In this document: positions 1-10,170 of the stretch, piece by piece
Position numbering within the stretch: the stretch's first letter is position 1
Layout of the letters: the number at the start of each line of letters is the position of its first letter
Assembly (NCBI RefSeq): GCF_026262575.1
Contig: NZ_JAPKFL010000014.1
Coordinates: 1 to 64,000 of the forward strand
Direction of reading: 5' to 3'
DNA: 64,000 bases
From: Streptomyces marinisediminis
Lineage (GTDB): Bacteria > Actinomycetota > Actinomycetes > Streptomycetales > Streptomycetaceae
Notes under the pieces: model-generated
Seen by the model: the letters and a program-made list of their open reading frames with translations, nothing else
Told to the model about the DNA's origin: nothing
Database searches by the model: none
Program-made: the position numbers and the translations under genes

Positions 1-145
1 GCCGGCCCCCGGCCCCGCGCCGGGCCCCCGACGAAAAGGGGGGGGGGGCGGCCCCGCCGCACCGGTGCCGCCCCGCCCCCTTCCGCACGCCGGGCCCGCC
101 GCCGCGCGGAAGGGTCGGGGTGCGGCGGCGGGCCCGGTGGCTGGT

Positions 146-161
146 GACCGCCTGGGCGGTC
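146..161 (-). terminator. Short hairpin after ppdK
   Basis: GACCGC and GCGGTC form a 6-bp stem with a 4-nt CTGG loop just past the ppdK stop codon. No U-run follows, as is common in very GC-rich actinobacteria. The rest of bases 1-168 is G/C-rich and I see no gene in it. Confidence 0.4.
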
Positions 162-168
162 GGTGCGG

Positions 169-2925
<2,757 letters not shown>

Positions 2926-3332
2926 GGGACTCGACTCCTCGTTGGGGTCCCCCCGGACGAAGGTTGGGGGAGCTGCCTGCCCTGACGGCGGGGAGCGTAC
3001 CCAGATCCAAGGCACATCAGCAGGGAAAACCTCATGTCACACGGGTGTAACCACCCTTCTGCCAGCGGATCGAAAGTAAAGGATCGGCCAAGCGGCCGAA
3101 CGGCGCGCGTTCGGAACTTGAACCCATCATGACGCACCGCGTCCGGTTACCCGCCATCCCATCACGGTGAGCGAGCGACACCCCACGCGCGCGGCGCCAC
3201 GACGGGTGGCACGCAGTGCCGCTCATTGGAGACATGCACACACCAGGCGAGCGCTCATCTGAGCATGCACAGCATCACCCGTGGCGAGAATCACGCGCAG
3301 CGCCGCCCCGCATCCCACGATCCGGACGCCCG
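2926..3332. other. ppdK upstream region
   Basis: About 400 bp between the ppdK start and the end of the next minus-strand gene, with no convincing gene. It must hold the ppdK promoter. The notable element is an imperfect 16-bp inverted repeat at 3036-3051 (GTCACAC/GTGTAAC arms around a 2-bp centre), placed where an operator or activator site would be. Confidence 0.35.
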
Positions 3333-3947
3333 TCACCCTCCCGCAACCCCACCGCCACCCCCGGCACGGCACGCCGCCCACGACCACCCCGAGCACCCAC
3401 CCGGCACGCCTCGGCCGGCGTCCCACCGAAGCGCGAACGCGAGGCGCGCCGACCGAGAGCGGCGCGCGGGCGCCGCCGGAGGCGTGCGACCGACGCGCCC
3501 GGCGCGCCCGACGAGCCGGTGCAACGCGACCCCGGCCGACGGCCGACCGGGCGCGGCGGCGGGCAGCCACACCGGCCGGACGGACAGGGTGTACGTGCAG
3601 TCCGTGTCCGGGAACGTCGCGCACAGCGGACGCCCGGCCTTGAGGCGCTCACGTGCCGCGCGTCGCCCGTCGGCCTCGGCGGCCCACGCACGAAGCCCGG
3701 CGGGGCAGTCGGGGACGGGCGCGGACGGCACCCGCATGAACGGCCGCACCCACGCCGAGTGCCGCGGGTCGGGGTCGAGCCGGTCCGCGGTGCGCAGCGC
3801 CTCGGCCCGGAGCCACCGGAGCGCGAGAACCGGGGAGATCGTCTGGAAGGCCCCCAGGACGTACCGCGCCACCCGACCCGTGCCGTACACCCCTCCCTCG
3901 GCGACCACGTCGCACCAGTAGGCCACCGGTTCCCCCCGCCCGCTCAC
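3333..3947 (-). CDS. Uncharacterised protein of the XRE/DUF397 neighbourhood
   Basis: 204 aa, last gene of a three-gene minus-strand operon. The GTG start at 3947 overlaps the stop of the preceding gene by 4 nt (GTGA), which implies translational coupling. The first ~125 residues look like real protein: an early YWCDVV motif, a helical middle, and FPDTDCTYTLSVRPVWLP near residue 110. The last ~75 residues are Arg/Gly/Ala-rich and low in complexity, so the original stop may have been lost by a frameshift or the tail may be spurious. From memory, short proteins opening with a YWCDV-type motif recur next to XRE/DUF397 pairs in Streptomyces. Function unknown. Confidence 0.6.
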   Translation of the reverse strand: MSGRGEPVAYWCDVVAEGGVYGTGRVARYVLGAFQTISPVLALRWLRAEALRTADRLDPDPRHSAWVRPFMRVPSAPVPDCPAGLRAWAAEADGRRAARERLKAGRPLCATFPDTDCTYTLSVRPVWLPAAAPGRPSAGVALHRLVGRAGRVGRTPPAAPARRSRSARLAFALRWDAGRGVPGGCSGWSWAACRAGGGGGVAGG

Positions 3948-4213
3948 ACCGGACCGCCGCGCCACATGACCCACGGGCGTTCGATCACCTCGGCGTAGCC
4001 GGTGTGCTCGGGGTGCGCGCGCAGGTGGCCGAACACCCACGCCCGGGCCGCGCCCGGGTCCTCGCTCAGTGGCGACCGCGCGGCACACTCGGTGTCGTCG
4101 TCCTCCAGCGCAAGGCACCGGAACGCGTACCGGAGCGGCGGCGCGTCGTCATCCTGGTCGAGCCGCAGCGTCCACTCGACGAACCGGAACACACGACGCC
4201 GCGCGGAACTCAC
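3944..4213 (-). CDS. DUF7848-like small protein
   Basis: 89 aa, middle gene of the three-gene minus-strand operon, joined by 4-nt GTGA overlaps at both ends. It starts with a basic segment and an FVEW motif, then YAFRCLALEDDDTECAA, and ends in a segment resembling DUF7848 proteins (WVFGHLRAHPEHTGYAEV, then RPWVMW). These are small Streptomyces proteins usually found beside XRE/DUF397 pairs. GAGG lies 4 nt before the start. Two cysteines are spaced as CLALEDDDTEC, but a metal site cannot be argued from that. Function unknown; the family call is from memory of the pattern. Confidence 0.72.
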   Translation of the reverse strand: MSSARRRVFRFVEWTLRLDQDDDAPPLRYAFRCLALEDDDTECAARSPLSEDPGAARAWVFGHLRAHPEHTGYAEVIERPWVMWRGGPV

Positions 4214-4464
4214 AGCACCTCACCCCGGCTCCGCGCGTTCGCCCGGGCCACCTCGGCCTGCAAACGCTGCTCGCGGCTCGCCGGCCGCACGCCCTCGGGG
4301 GCGACGGACCACTCCCGCCCACCCGTGACGGGGCGCAGGTACCAGCGCCCGCACCACTCACCCCGGTACTCGCCCACCCGGCCCCGTGCGTCCACCACGA
4401 GCGCGCCGACCGCCGGAATGGAGGCGGGTACGCGCCGCTTCCCGAAACCGCTCCCACCAACCAC
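4210..4464 (-). CDS. Small conserved Streptomyces protein
   Basis: 84 aa, first gene of the three-gene minus-strand operon and divergent from the XRE regulator at 4570. The GTG at 4464 is chosen because AGGAG lies 5 nt upstream; the frame is open to another GTG at 4491. The core has an SH3-like short beta pattern (GALVVDARGRVGEYRG, then WYLRPVTGGREWSV) and the tail ends EVARANARSRGEVL. From memory this WYLRP / ARSRGEVL type is widespread in Streptomyces as a partner of DUF7848-type genes. No catalytic motif is visible. The shared 105-bp region with the XRE gene probably carries both promoters. Confidence 0.75.
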   Translation of the reverse strand: MVGGSGFGKRRVPASIPAVGALVVDARGRVGEYRGEWCGRWYLRPVTGGREWSVAPEGVRPASREQRLQAEVARANARSRGEVL

Positions 4465-4569
4465 GGCAACTCCTCTCCGTAGCGACTCCACTACTCAGAC
4501 GGCTCAGCGTGACGTAGGGTCAGAAACCGTTCAACCTGTCAGACGGGGAAGAAAGGTTGGTGGTGGCCG

Positions 4570-5406
4570 TTGAACCGCAAGGAACTGGACCCGAGCAGTT
4601 CTCCCCAGGCTGCCTACGGAGCGCGTCTGCGCAGCTCACGGGAATCCCGCGGCTGGACACAGGAAGACCTGGCGCAAAAGATGGAGTACTCCAGCACGCA
4701 CGTTTCATCAGTCGAAACTGGTCGCAAGCTTCCGACCTTGCGCTTTTCGCGCAGTGCTGACCTGGTGTTCGGCACCGAGGCCACAAATGACACGTTCGAA
4801 CGGCAGTGGCGCGAGATGCGGCACGGCTCGCTTCTGGAAGGCTTCCCCGAGTACGTCGGGCACGAGGGTCGAGCCGTCGAAATCCGGCTGTATGAAATCG
4901 GGATCATTCCAGGTTTGCTACAGACGCCAGACTATGCACGGGTGCTGGCTGAGAGTGCAGTGCGGCGAGGGTCCATCAACGCCGAGCAGGCTGACGAACG
5001 CGTCTCGTTCTTGGCGGAACGACAGGCCGCCCTGGAGCGTCAGCGTCCACCCATGGTCTTCGTCGTCATGGACGAGAGCTGTATACGCCGCTCCGTTGGC
5101 GGACACGCGGTGATGGACGCACAACTGCAACGACTGGTCGAGTTCGCCGCCAAGCCCACCACGGTGCTACAGGTCGCGCCGTTCGACATAGGCGAACGTC
5201 GCCCCTTCGACCTACCCGTCAACGTGCTGACCCTGCCCGATCGGTCGGTGGTCGCCTACGCCGAGTCGCAAGCACAGGGGCATCTTGACCGAGAGGCCAC
5301 ATCAGTGCTTCCCATGCTGACCGCCTACCATCAACTACAGGCCGAATCGCTGTCGCAGGCGGCGTCCGTGGCCATGATCACTCAGGTACGAAAGGGCACC
5401 CCGTGA
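4570..5406 (+). CDS. XRE-family regulator with DUF5753 domain
   Basis: 278 aa. An N-terminal helix-turn-helix (about residues 15-65, with RESRGWTQEDLAQKM and SSTHVSSVETGRKLPTL) is followed by a DUF5753 ligand/partner domain containing the hallmark IPGLLQTPDYARVL (about residue 113) and ending VRKGTP. Such regulators pair with DUF397 proteins; the studied examples control development or antibiotic production. The start is TTG at 4570, preceded by GGGGAAGAAAGG about 14 nt upstream. Its stop overlaps the DUF397 start by 4 nt (GTGA). Codon use is visibly less GC-biased than in neighbouring core genes, which suggests transfer. It likely regulates itself and the divergent small-gene operon (inference). 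Confidence 0.9.
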   Translation: MNRKELDPSSSPQAAYGARLRSSRESRGWTQEDLAQKMEYSSTHVSSVETGRKLPTLRFSRSADLVFGTEATNDTFERQWREMRHGSLLEGFPEYVGHEGRAVEIRLYEIGIIPGLLQTPDYARVLAESAVRRGSINAEQADERVSFLAERQAALERQRPPMVFVVMDESCIRRSVGGHAVMDAQLQRLVEFAAKPTTVLQVAPFDIGERRPFDLPVNVLTLPDRSVVAYAESQAQGHLDREATSVLPMLTAYHQLQAESLSQAASVAMITQVRKGTP

Positions 5407-5618
5407 CGACCACGACCGATTCTCTCCGCTGGTTCAAGTCCTCCTACAGCAACAACGGTGGCAACTGCGTCGAGGTCGCCGCCAACCTCGTCGCCACGCA
5501 CGGCATCGTCCCCGTCCGCGACTCGAAGAACCCGACCGCACCCGCACTCGGCATCCCCCTCGCCTCCTTCACCACCTTCATCGCAGGCGTCAAGACCGGC
5601 GAACTCGAAGCCGCCTGA
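5403..5618 (+). CDS. DUF397 domain protein
   Basis: 71 aa. The W-x-KSSYSxNGGNCVEVA signature opens the domain, followed by VPVRDSKNP and a C-terminal FTTFIAGVKTGEL, the complete DUF397 layout. GTG start, overlapping the XRE gene by 4 nt. DUF397 proteins are the small cognate partners of XRE/DUF5753 regulators; in studied pairs the two proteins interact, in a manner resembling an antitoxin-toxin or regulator-antagonist pair. A near-identical second copy lies at 5909-6115. The hairpin at 5651 terminates this transcript. Confidence 0.9.
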   Translation: MTTTTDSLRWFKSSYSNNGGNCVEVAANLVATHGIVPVRDSKNPTAPALGIPLASFTTFIAGVKTGELEAA

Positions 5619-5667
5619 CCGCCAGAGCCCAACCCACCAGCCACACAGCAGCCCCACCATGCGCCCC
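5428..5667 (+). repeat. Direct repeat, copy A
   Basis: Covers the DUF397 gene body and about 50 bp past its stop. It matches 5925-6164 at a constant offset of 497 bp. The first ~45 bp carry several substitutions; from about 5473 onward only a few differences are visible. The match ends in the middle of a terminator hairpin. Confidence 0.85.
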
Positions 5668-5677
5668 ATGGTGGGGC
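5651..5677 (+). terminator. Hairpin after DUF397 copy 1
   Basis: GCCCCACCAT and ATGGTGGGGC form a perfect 10-bp stem with a 7-nt loop, 33 nt past the DUF397 stop. The second repeat copy keeps the left arm but has lost the right arm. Confidence 0.7.
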
Positions 5678-5707
5678 CTCACCACACCCGCATCGCGGCG
5701 GAGAGTC

Positions 5708-5908
5708 ATGCCGGGCCTGCTGCGAACACCGCAGTACGCGCCGGTCCCGGTCGACGGAGAAAGTCCAGCGGCGGGTCCAGCACACCTGAGCAGGTTCCGG
5801 GCGCCTCTGTGGTGCCCGTGCTCACGGGCCTACCATCAATCGTGCGCCGAAGCGCTCTCCCCAGCAGCGCCTGTGACCCTGATCAGCCAGTTGCGAAAGG
5901 GCACCACC
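5708..5908 (+). pseudogene. Remnant of a second XRE/DUF5753 regulator
   Basis: The start reads MPGLLRTPQYAPV, matching IPGLLQTPDYARV of the intact regulator. The end reads AYHQSCAEALSPAAPVTLISQLRKGT, matching AYHQLQAESLSQAASVAMITQVRKGT (the intact C-terminus). Roughly 130 residues between these blocks are missing, as is the whole N-terminal HTH, so it cannot bind DNA as the intact gene does. A one-base difference at the old stop/start junction makes the remnant continue in frame into the second DUF397 gene, so a 135-aa fusion (5708-6115) is formally possible. Confidence 0.75.
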
Positions 5909-6115
5909 GTGACCGAATCTCCCTGCTGGTACAAGTCCTCGTACAGCTCGAACGGCGGCAACTGCGTCGAAGTCGCCGCCAACCTCGTCGCCACGCACGG
6001 CATCGTCCCCGTCCGCGACTCGAAGAACCCGACCGCACCCGCACTCCGCATCCCCCTCGCCTCCTTCACCACCTTCATCGCAGGCGTCAAGACCGGCGAA
6101 CTCGAAGCCGCCTGA
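5909..6115 (+). CDS. DUF397 domain protein, second copy
   Basis: 68 aa from the GTG at 5909. It has the same W-x-KSSYSxNGGNC opening and an almost identical C-terminal two thirds compared with the DUF397 protein at 5403. Differences cluster in the first 15 residues, plus one Gly-to-Arg change near residue 46. Its regulator partner is reduced to a remnant. It may be an orphan DUF397, or be made as a 135-aa fusion starting at 5708. The terminator that follows copy 1 is broken here, so transcripts may run on into the pentapeptide-repeat gene. Confidence 0.75.
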   Translation: MTESPCWYKSSYSSNGGNCVEVAANLVATHGIVPVRDSKNPTAPALRIPLASFTTFIAGVKTGELEAA

Positions 6116-6164
6116 CCACCAGAGCCCAACCCACCAGCCACACAGCAGCCCCACCATGCGCCCC
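5925..6164 (+). repeat. Direct repeat, copy B
   Basis: Partner of 5428-5667 at a 497-bp offset. It covers the second DUF397 gene and the first ~50 bp of its 3' flank, up to and including the left arm of the terminator seen in copy A. Confidence 0.85.
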
Positions 6165-6335
6165 TGGGTTCTAACGGTCCTCGCCGCACCCGCATCGCGG
6201 CGAGGAGTCACTCCGGACCCACGCCCGTGTTCGACAACCGCCCCATCTGGGACGACTGGAGCAACAAGTCCTAGCCCACCCCGGCATCGGGCGGTCCGAC
6301 CGACCGGTCCGCCCTGAAGCAGAACCAGGAGCACC

Positions 6336-7010
6336 GTGAGCACCCGGACCGTCGGCACTGCCACGATCACCACGCCCGACCTGAACGAGCCGGGCCTCTA
6401 CCTCGCCAACGTCAGCACCCTGGACAACCCGCGAGGCGCCGTCCAGGACTTCGCCTTCGGCGACGCGGACCTCCGTGCCCTCGATCTCGCCGACACCCAG
6501 CTCATCACCGGCCGCATCCACAGCGTCCGCTCACAGCGCGTCCGGTTCGAGTCCCTGAACCTGCACGGCGTGGAGATCACCGGCAGCGATCTCGGCGCGG
6601 CACGCTGGAACGGGAGCAAGCTGACCCGCGTCGCCATCCGGGACACCAAGCTCCTCGGCGCCACACTCGACGGCCTGGTACTGGACGACGTGCTGTTCGA
6701 GAACTGCAAGCTCGACTACACGACCTTCACCAAGGTCCGCGCCACCGGCCCCGTCGCACTCGTCGGCTGCGTCCTCACCGAAGCCACATTCACCGACTGC
6801 GACCTCTCCAACGTCGCCTTCTTCGACTGCACACTCCGCCTCACGGAGTTCGGCCCCGGCCGCTACCGGGGCGCCGACCTGCGCGGCAGCGACCTCACCA
6901 CCCTCCGCGGTGTCGCCCACCTCGCCCATGTCCGCATCGCCCCGGGCCAGCAGCACGAGCTCGCCCGGGCCATGGTGAGCGAACTCGACATCGTCGTCGG
7001 AGACGACTGA
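6336..7010 (+). CDS. Pentapeptide-repeat protein
   Basis: 224 aa, GTG start with AGGAG 5 nt upstream. After a ~45-residue N-terminal segment the protein is a run of A/C(D/N)L/F-x-x pentapeptides (FGDADLRALDLADTQL, ESLNLHGVEITGSDLGAA, FENCKLDYTTFTKV, DCDLSNVAFFDCTLR, GADLRGSDLTTL), which fold as a right-handed beta-helix. No transmembrane segment. Pentapeptide proteins include DNA mimics that protect gyrase (Qnr, MfpA types) and many of unknown role; nothing here assigns a target. It is last in line after the duplicated XRE/DUF397 cassette and may be cotranscribed with copy 2 (inference). Confidence 0.88.
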   Translation: MSTRTVGTATITTPDLNEPGLYLANVSTLDNPRGAVQDFAFGDADLRALDLADTQLITGRIHSVRSQRVRFESLNLHGVEITGSDLGAARWNGSKLTRVAIRDTKLLGATLDGLVLDDVLFENCKLDYTTFTKVRATGPVALVGCVLTEATFTDCDLSNVAFFDCTLRLTEFGPGRYRGADLRGSDLTTLRGVAHLAHVRIAPGQQHELARAMVSELDIVVGDD

Positions 7011-7491
7011 TGTGGAGTGTTGCGCCCCTGCACATAGCCTCACCAGCCTCGACGCACTCCGCGAACCCTGCGGCCTCAGCACCGTCCGAACCGCCGGCAC
7101 CGAGCCCGCCCAGGAACCCGGCGCCATGATTCCGGCCGGACCGTGGGCGGCACATCACCGATGCCGCCGTCCGCGCACTCACCCCGCCCACCGCCACTCC
7201 GGCAAGCACGCTCGTGCAGACCGTCCGCCCGCCCCCACCCTCACCGGGCCGCCTCGACGACCCCGCCCTGCCTCTGGGGGACGAACAGACCCAGCACATC
7301 TACGTGAGACGCGTCACAAAGTTTGGGGGGTCAAGATGTGACCTGGCTGATGTTCCGCGCCGGAGTGGGCGTCGATACTGGGCCGTGTTCACCACCCGTT
7401 CACCCGGCGATGACGCCGACGCGCGCAGGGGGCCGACCCCGCTGCGCCTGCTCCGCCACCACCGGGCCCCTCCGACCCCGGAGCCCCTGAA
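7011..7491. other. Gap before the glycoside hydrolase gene
   Basis: About 480 bp. Frames open here have no family resemblance and biased composition. The region around 7300-7345 is the most structured: GTCACA (7312-7317) and TGTGAC (7335-7340) form an inverted repeat, next to an ACGCGT palindrome and a G-run. This is a plausible promoter/operator zone for the gene at 7492. It also marks the right edge of the accessory island. Confidence 0.35.
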
Positions 7492-9030
7492 GTGGACCGC
7501 GTGACCGACACCGACTCCGCACCCGCCACCGTTCCCACCACTCTGCTGCCCACCGTCCCGCACCAGGGCGGGGGCGCTCCCGCCGCCCGGCGCACGCGCG
7601 CCGCGCTCGCCCGCCGGGCCGCCCGCGTGCTGGCCTGCAACTGGACGGGCGGCGCGACGGTACCGGCGCGCAGCCTCTACCCGCACCAGTGGAGCTGGGA
7701 CTCGGCGTTCATCGCGGTCGGCCTGCGGCACCGCGAGCCGCTGCGCGCGCACAAGGAGCTGGAGACGCTGCTGGGTGCCCAGTGGGCGGACGGCCGCGTG
7801 CCGCACATCGTCTTCAACCCCGCCGTGCCGCGCGACGCCTACTTCCCCAGCCCCGACTTCTGGCGCTCCTCCACCGCCGGCGCGGCCGCCGGCGCCCCCC
7901 GGCACCGCGAGACCTCCGGCATCGTGCAGCCCCCGGTGCACGCCCTGGCCGTCTGGCTGGTGCACCGCGCGCACCCGCGGACCTCCCGGGAGCGGTCCTT
8001 CCTGGCCCGGCTGTACCCGAAGCTCGCCGCCTGGCACCGCTACCTGGCCGACCGCCGCGACCTGGGCGGACACGGGCTGGCGGCGGTCGTCCACCCGTGG
8101 GAGCCGGGCATGGACAACAGCCCGTGCTGGGACGCCCCGCTGGCCCGCGTCGCCCCGGCGGCGCCCGACACCTTCCGCCGGGCCGACCTGGACCACGGCG
8201 CCGCCGCCGACCGCCCCACCGACCTCGACTACGGCCGCTACGTGCGGCTGGCCGCCGACTACCGCGACGCCGGCTACGACGACGCGCGCGCCGCGTTCGC
8301 CTTCGCCGTGGAGGACCCGGGCTTCAACGCACTGCTGGTCCTCTCCGAGCACGCCCTGGCGGACATCGCGCACGAGCTGGGCGCCGACCCGCAGCCGCAC
8401 CGCACGCGCGCCCGGGAGCTGACGCGCGCCATGGAGCGCCGCCTGTGGGACCCGGCGTCCGGCCAGTTCCGCTGCCGCGACCTGGCCGACGGCGCCCTGA
8501 TCGCCGAGCGCAGCGCGGCCGGGCTGCTGCCGCTGGCCGTGCCGGACCTGCCCCGGCCGGTGGTCGACGCGCTGGTGGCCACCCTGGAGGGCCCGCACTT
8601 CACCGCGGACGCCGCGAGCACCGGGAGCGACGGGAGCACCGCGAGCACCGGGAGCGCGGGCGGCCTCGGCACAGGCGGCGGGGTCGGGCTCGTCCCGAGC
8701 TACGACCTGCGCGGCCGCGCCTTCGACCGCTGCCGCTACTGGCGCGGGCCCGCCTGGTTCAACGTCAACTGGCTCCTGGAGGGCGGCCTTCGCCGCCACG
8801 GCCGCACCGGGCGCGCCGACGCACTGCGCGCGGCCATGCTCCGCGCGGCGGACGCCACGGAGTTCGCCGAGTACGTCGACCCGCTGACCGGTGCGGGCCG
8901 CGGTGCCCGCGACTTCGGCTGGACGGCCGCGCTGACCCTGGACCTGCTGGCCGCCCCGGCACCGGGCGCCGCGGCTCAGCCGCCGGAGGTGTCCAGCTCC
9001 GCGTCGGCGCCGACCGTCGCGGGGGCGTAG
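7492..9030 (+). CDS. GH63/MGH1-like glycoside hydrolase
   Basis: 512 aa, an (alpha/alpha)6-barrel enzyme of the MGH1-like / GH63 group, which hydrolyses small glucosides or mannosides such as mannosylglycerate in characterised members; the substrate here is unknown. Seen: N-x-TGG opening of the barrel, LYPHQWSWDSAFIAVGLRH (about residue 65; WDSAF is the usual active-site region), EPGMDNSPCWD (about 205) and YWRGPAWFNVNWLL (about 415). A Ser/Thr/Gly linker with repeated TGS units sits near residue 375. The GTG at 7492 is 8 nt after GGAG; a GTG at 7501 is possible. No signal peptide, so probably cytoplasmic. Its 3' end overlaps dusB by 55 bp in antisense. Confidence 0.85.
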   Translation: MDRVTDTDSAPATVPTTLLPTVPHQGGGAPAARRTRAALARRAARVLACNWTGGATVPARSLYPHQWSWDSAFIAVGLRHREPLRAHKELETLLGAQWADGRVPHIVFNPAVPRDAYFPSPDFWRSSTAGAAAGAPRHRETSGIVQPPVHALAVWLVHRAHPRTSRERSFLARLYPKLAAWHRYLADRRDLGGHGLAAVVHPWEPGMDNSPCWDAPLARVAPAAPDTFRRADLDHGAAADRPTDLDYGRYVRLAADYRDAGYDDARAAFAFAVEDPGFNALLVLSEHALADIAHELGADPQPHRTRARELTRAMERRLWDPASGQFRCRDLADGALIAERSAAGLLPLAVPDLPRPVVDALVATLEGPHFTADAASTGSDGSTASTGSAGGLGTGGGVGLVPSYDLRGRAFDRCRYWRGPAWFNVNWLLEGGLRRHGRTGRADALRAAMLRAADATEFAEYVDPLTGAGRGARDFGWTAALTLDLLAAPAPGAAAQPPEVSSSASAPTVAGA

Positions 9031-10151
9031 GGGTCCGCCAGCCACCCGTCGGGGAGCACGACCCGGTTGCGCCCGTGCGTCCGGCCGCGCGGGCCCTCGG
9101 CGCCGGCCGGCCAGGGCTGGTCGAGATCGAGCCCGTCCAGCAGCTCGCGCAGCTCGGCCAGTGACGCGGCGACGGCCAGCCTGCCGCGCAGCCGCGAGCC
9201 CACGGAGAAGCCCTTGGTGTACCAGGCGACGTGCTTGCGGAAGTCGATGACACCGCGTGCCTCGTCGTCCAGCCACTCCCCCAGCAGCCGCGCGTGCCGC
9301 ACCATGACGTTGGCGACCTCCCGCAGCGTGGGCCGCGCCACCTCCTCGGCGCGCCCCTCGAAGACGGCCACCAGGTCGCCGAACAGCCACGGCCGGCCGA
9401 GGCACCCCCGGCCGACCACGACGCCGTCGCACCCGGTCTCGCGCATCATGCGCACGGCGTCCTCGGCGCACCAGATGTCGCCGTTGCCCAACACCGGGAC
9501 GCGCTCGGGCACGGCGTCGCGCAGCCGGGCGATGGCCGACCAGTCGGCGGTCCCGGAGTAGTGCTGGGCGGCCGTGCGGCCGTGCAGCGCGATCGCGGTG
9601 ACGCCCTCCTCGGCGGCGATGCGGCCCGCGTCCAGGTAGGTGAGGTGGTCGTCGTCGATGCCCTTGCGCATCTTCATCGTCACCGGCAGGGCGCCCGCCC
9701 CGGTGACCGCTTCGCGCAGGATCTCGCGCAGCAGGTTGCGCTTGTAGGGCAGCGCGGAGCCGCCGCCCTTGCGGGTGACCTTGGGCACCGGGCAGCCGAA
9801 GTTGAGGTCGATGTGGTCGGCGAGGTCCTCGTCGGCGATCATGCGCACCGCCTTGCCGACGGTGACCGGGTCCACGCCGTAGAGCTGGATCGAGCGCGGG
9901 CGCTCACTGGCGTCGAAGCGGATGAGCTGCATGGTCTTCTCGTTGCGCTCGACCAGCGCCCGCGTGGTGATCATCTCGCTGACGAAGAGCCCCTTGCCGC
10001 CGGAGAACTCCCGGCACAGCGTCCTGAAGGGCGCGTTGGTGATCCCCGCCATCGGCGCCAGCACCACGGGGGGTGTGACGGCGTGCGGTCCGATGCTGAG
10101 CTGCCGTGCCACGGTCCCTACTGCTCCGACTCCCGGCGCGCCCCGCGCCAC
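8976..10151 (-). CDS. dusB: tRNA-dihydrouridine synthase
   Basis: 391 aa FMN-dependent enzyme that reduces uridines in the tRNA D-loop. Seen: VVLAPMAGITNAPFR FMN-barrel opening, DLNFGCPVPKVTRKGGGSAL with the catalytic cysteine (about residue 118), ALHGRTAAQHYSG, and VLGNGDIW / GVVVGRGCLGRPW phosphate-binding loops. GTG start at 10151 with GGGAG 5 nt upstream; a second GTG at 10112 gives a shorter N-terminus closer to typical family starts. It lies 19 bp downstream of zur and probably shares its transcript. The 3' end overlaps the convergent glycoside hydrolase gene. The Dus subgroup (B rather than A/C) rests on overall resemblance. Confidence 0.94.
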   Translation of the reverse strand: MARGAPGVGAVGTVARQLSIGPHAVTPPVVLAPMAGITNAPFRTLCREFSGGKGLFVSEMITTRALVERNEKTMQLIRFDASERPRSIQLYGVDPVTVGKAVRMIADEDLADHIDLNFGCPVPKVTRKGGGSALPYKRNLLREILREAVTGAGALPVTMKMRKGIDDDHLTYLDAGRIAAEEGVTAIALHGRTAAQHYSGTADWSAIARLRDAVPERVPVLGNGDIWCAEDAVRMMRETGCDGVVVGRGCLGRPWLFGDLVAVFEGRAEEVARPTLREVANVMVRHARLLGEWLDDEARGVIDFRKHVAWYTKGFSVGSRLRGRLAVAASLAELRELLDGLDLDQPWPAGAEGPRGRTHGRNRVVLPDGWLADPYAPATVGADAELDTSGG

Positions 10152-10170
10152 CGCTTCTCCCGCGCCCCGT

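Noticed and set aside
1..60. Long G-run and palindromic GGCCC sequences at the window start
   Set aside because: Low-complexity edge; no gene or defined element can be supported.
2926..3015. 30-residue N-terminal extension of PPDK
   Set aside because: No Shine-Dalgarno and no family resemblance; the GTG at 2925 has GAGGAG.
6227..6274. 15-codon frame reading VFDNRPIWDDWSNKS
   Set aside because: Looks like a small peptide precursor end, but the GTG is 19 nt from GAGGAG and no maturation genes are nearby; probably chance.
7012..7341. 109-aa frame after the pentapeptide gene
   Set aside because: ATG only 1 bp after the stop, but composition is Pro/Arg/His-rich with no conserved pattern.
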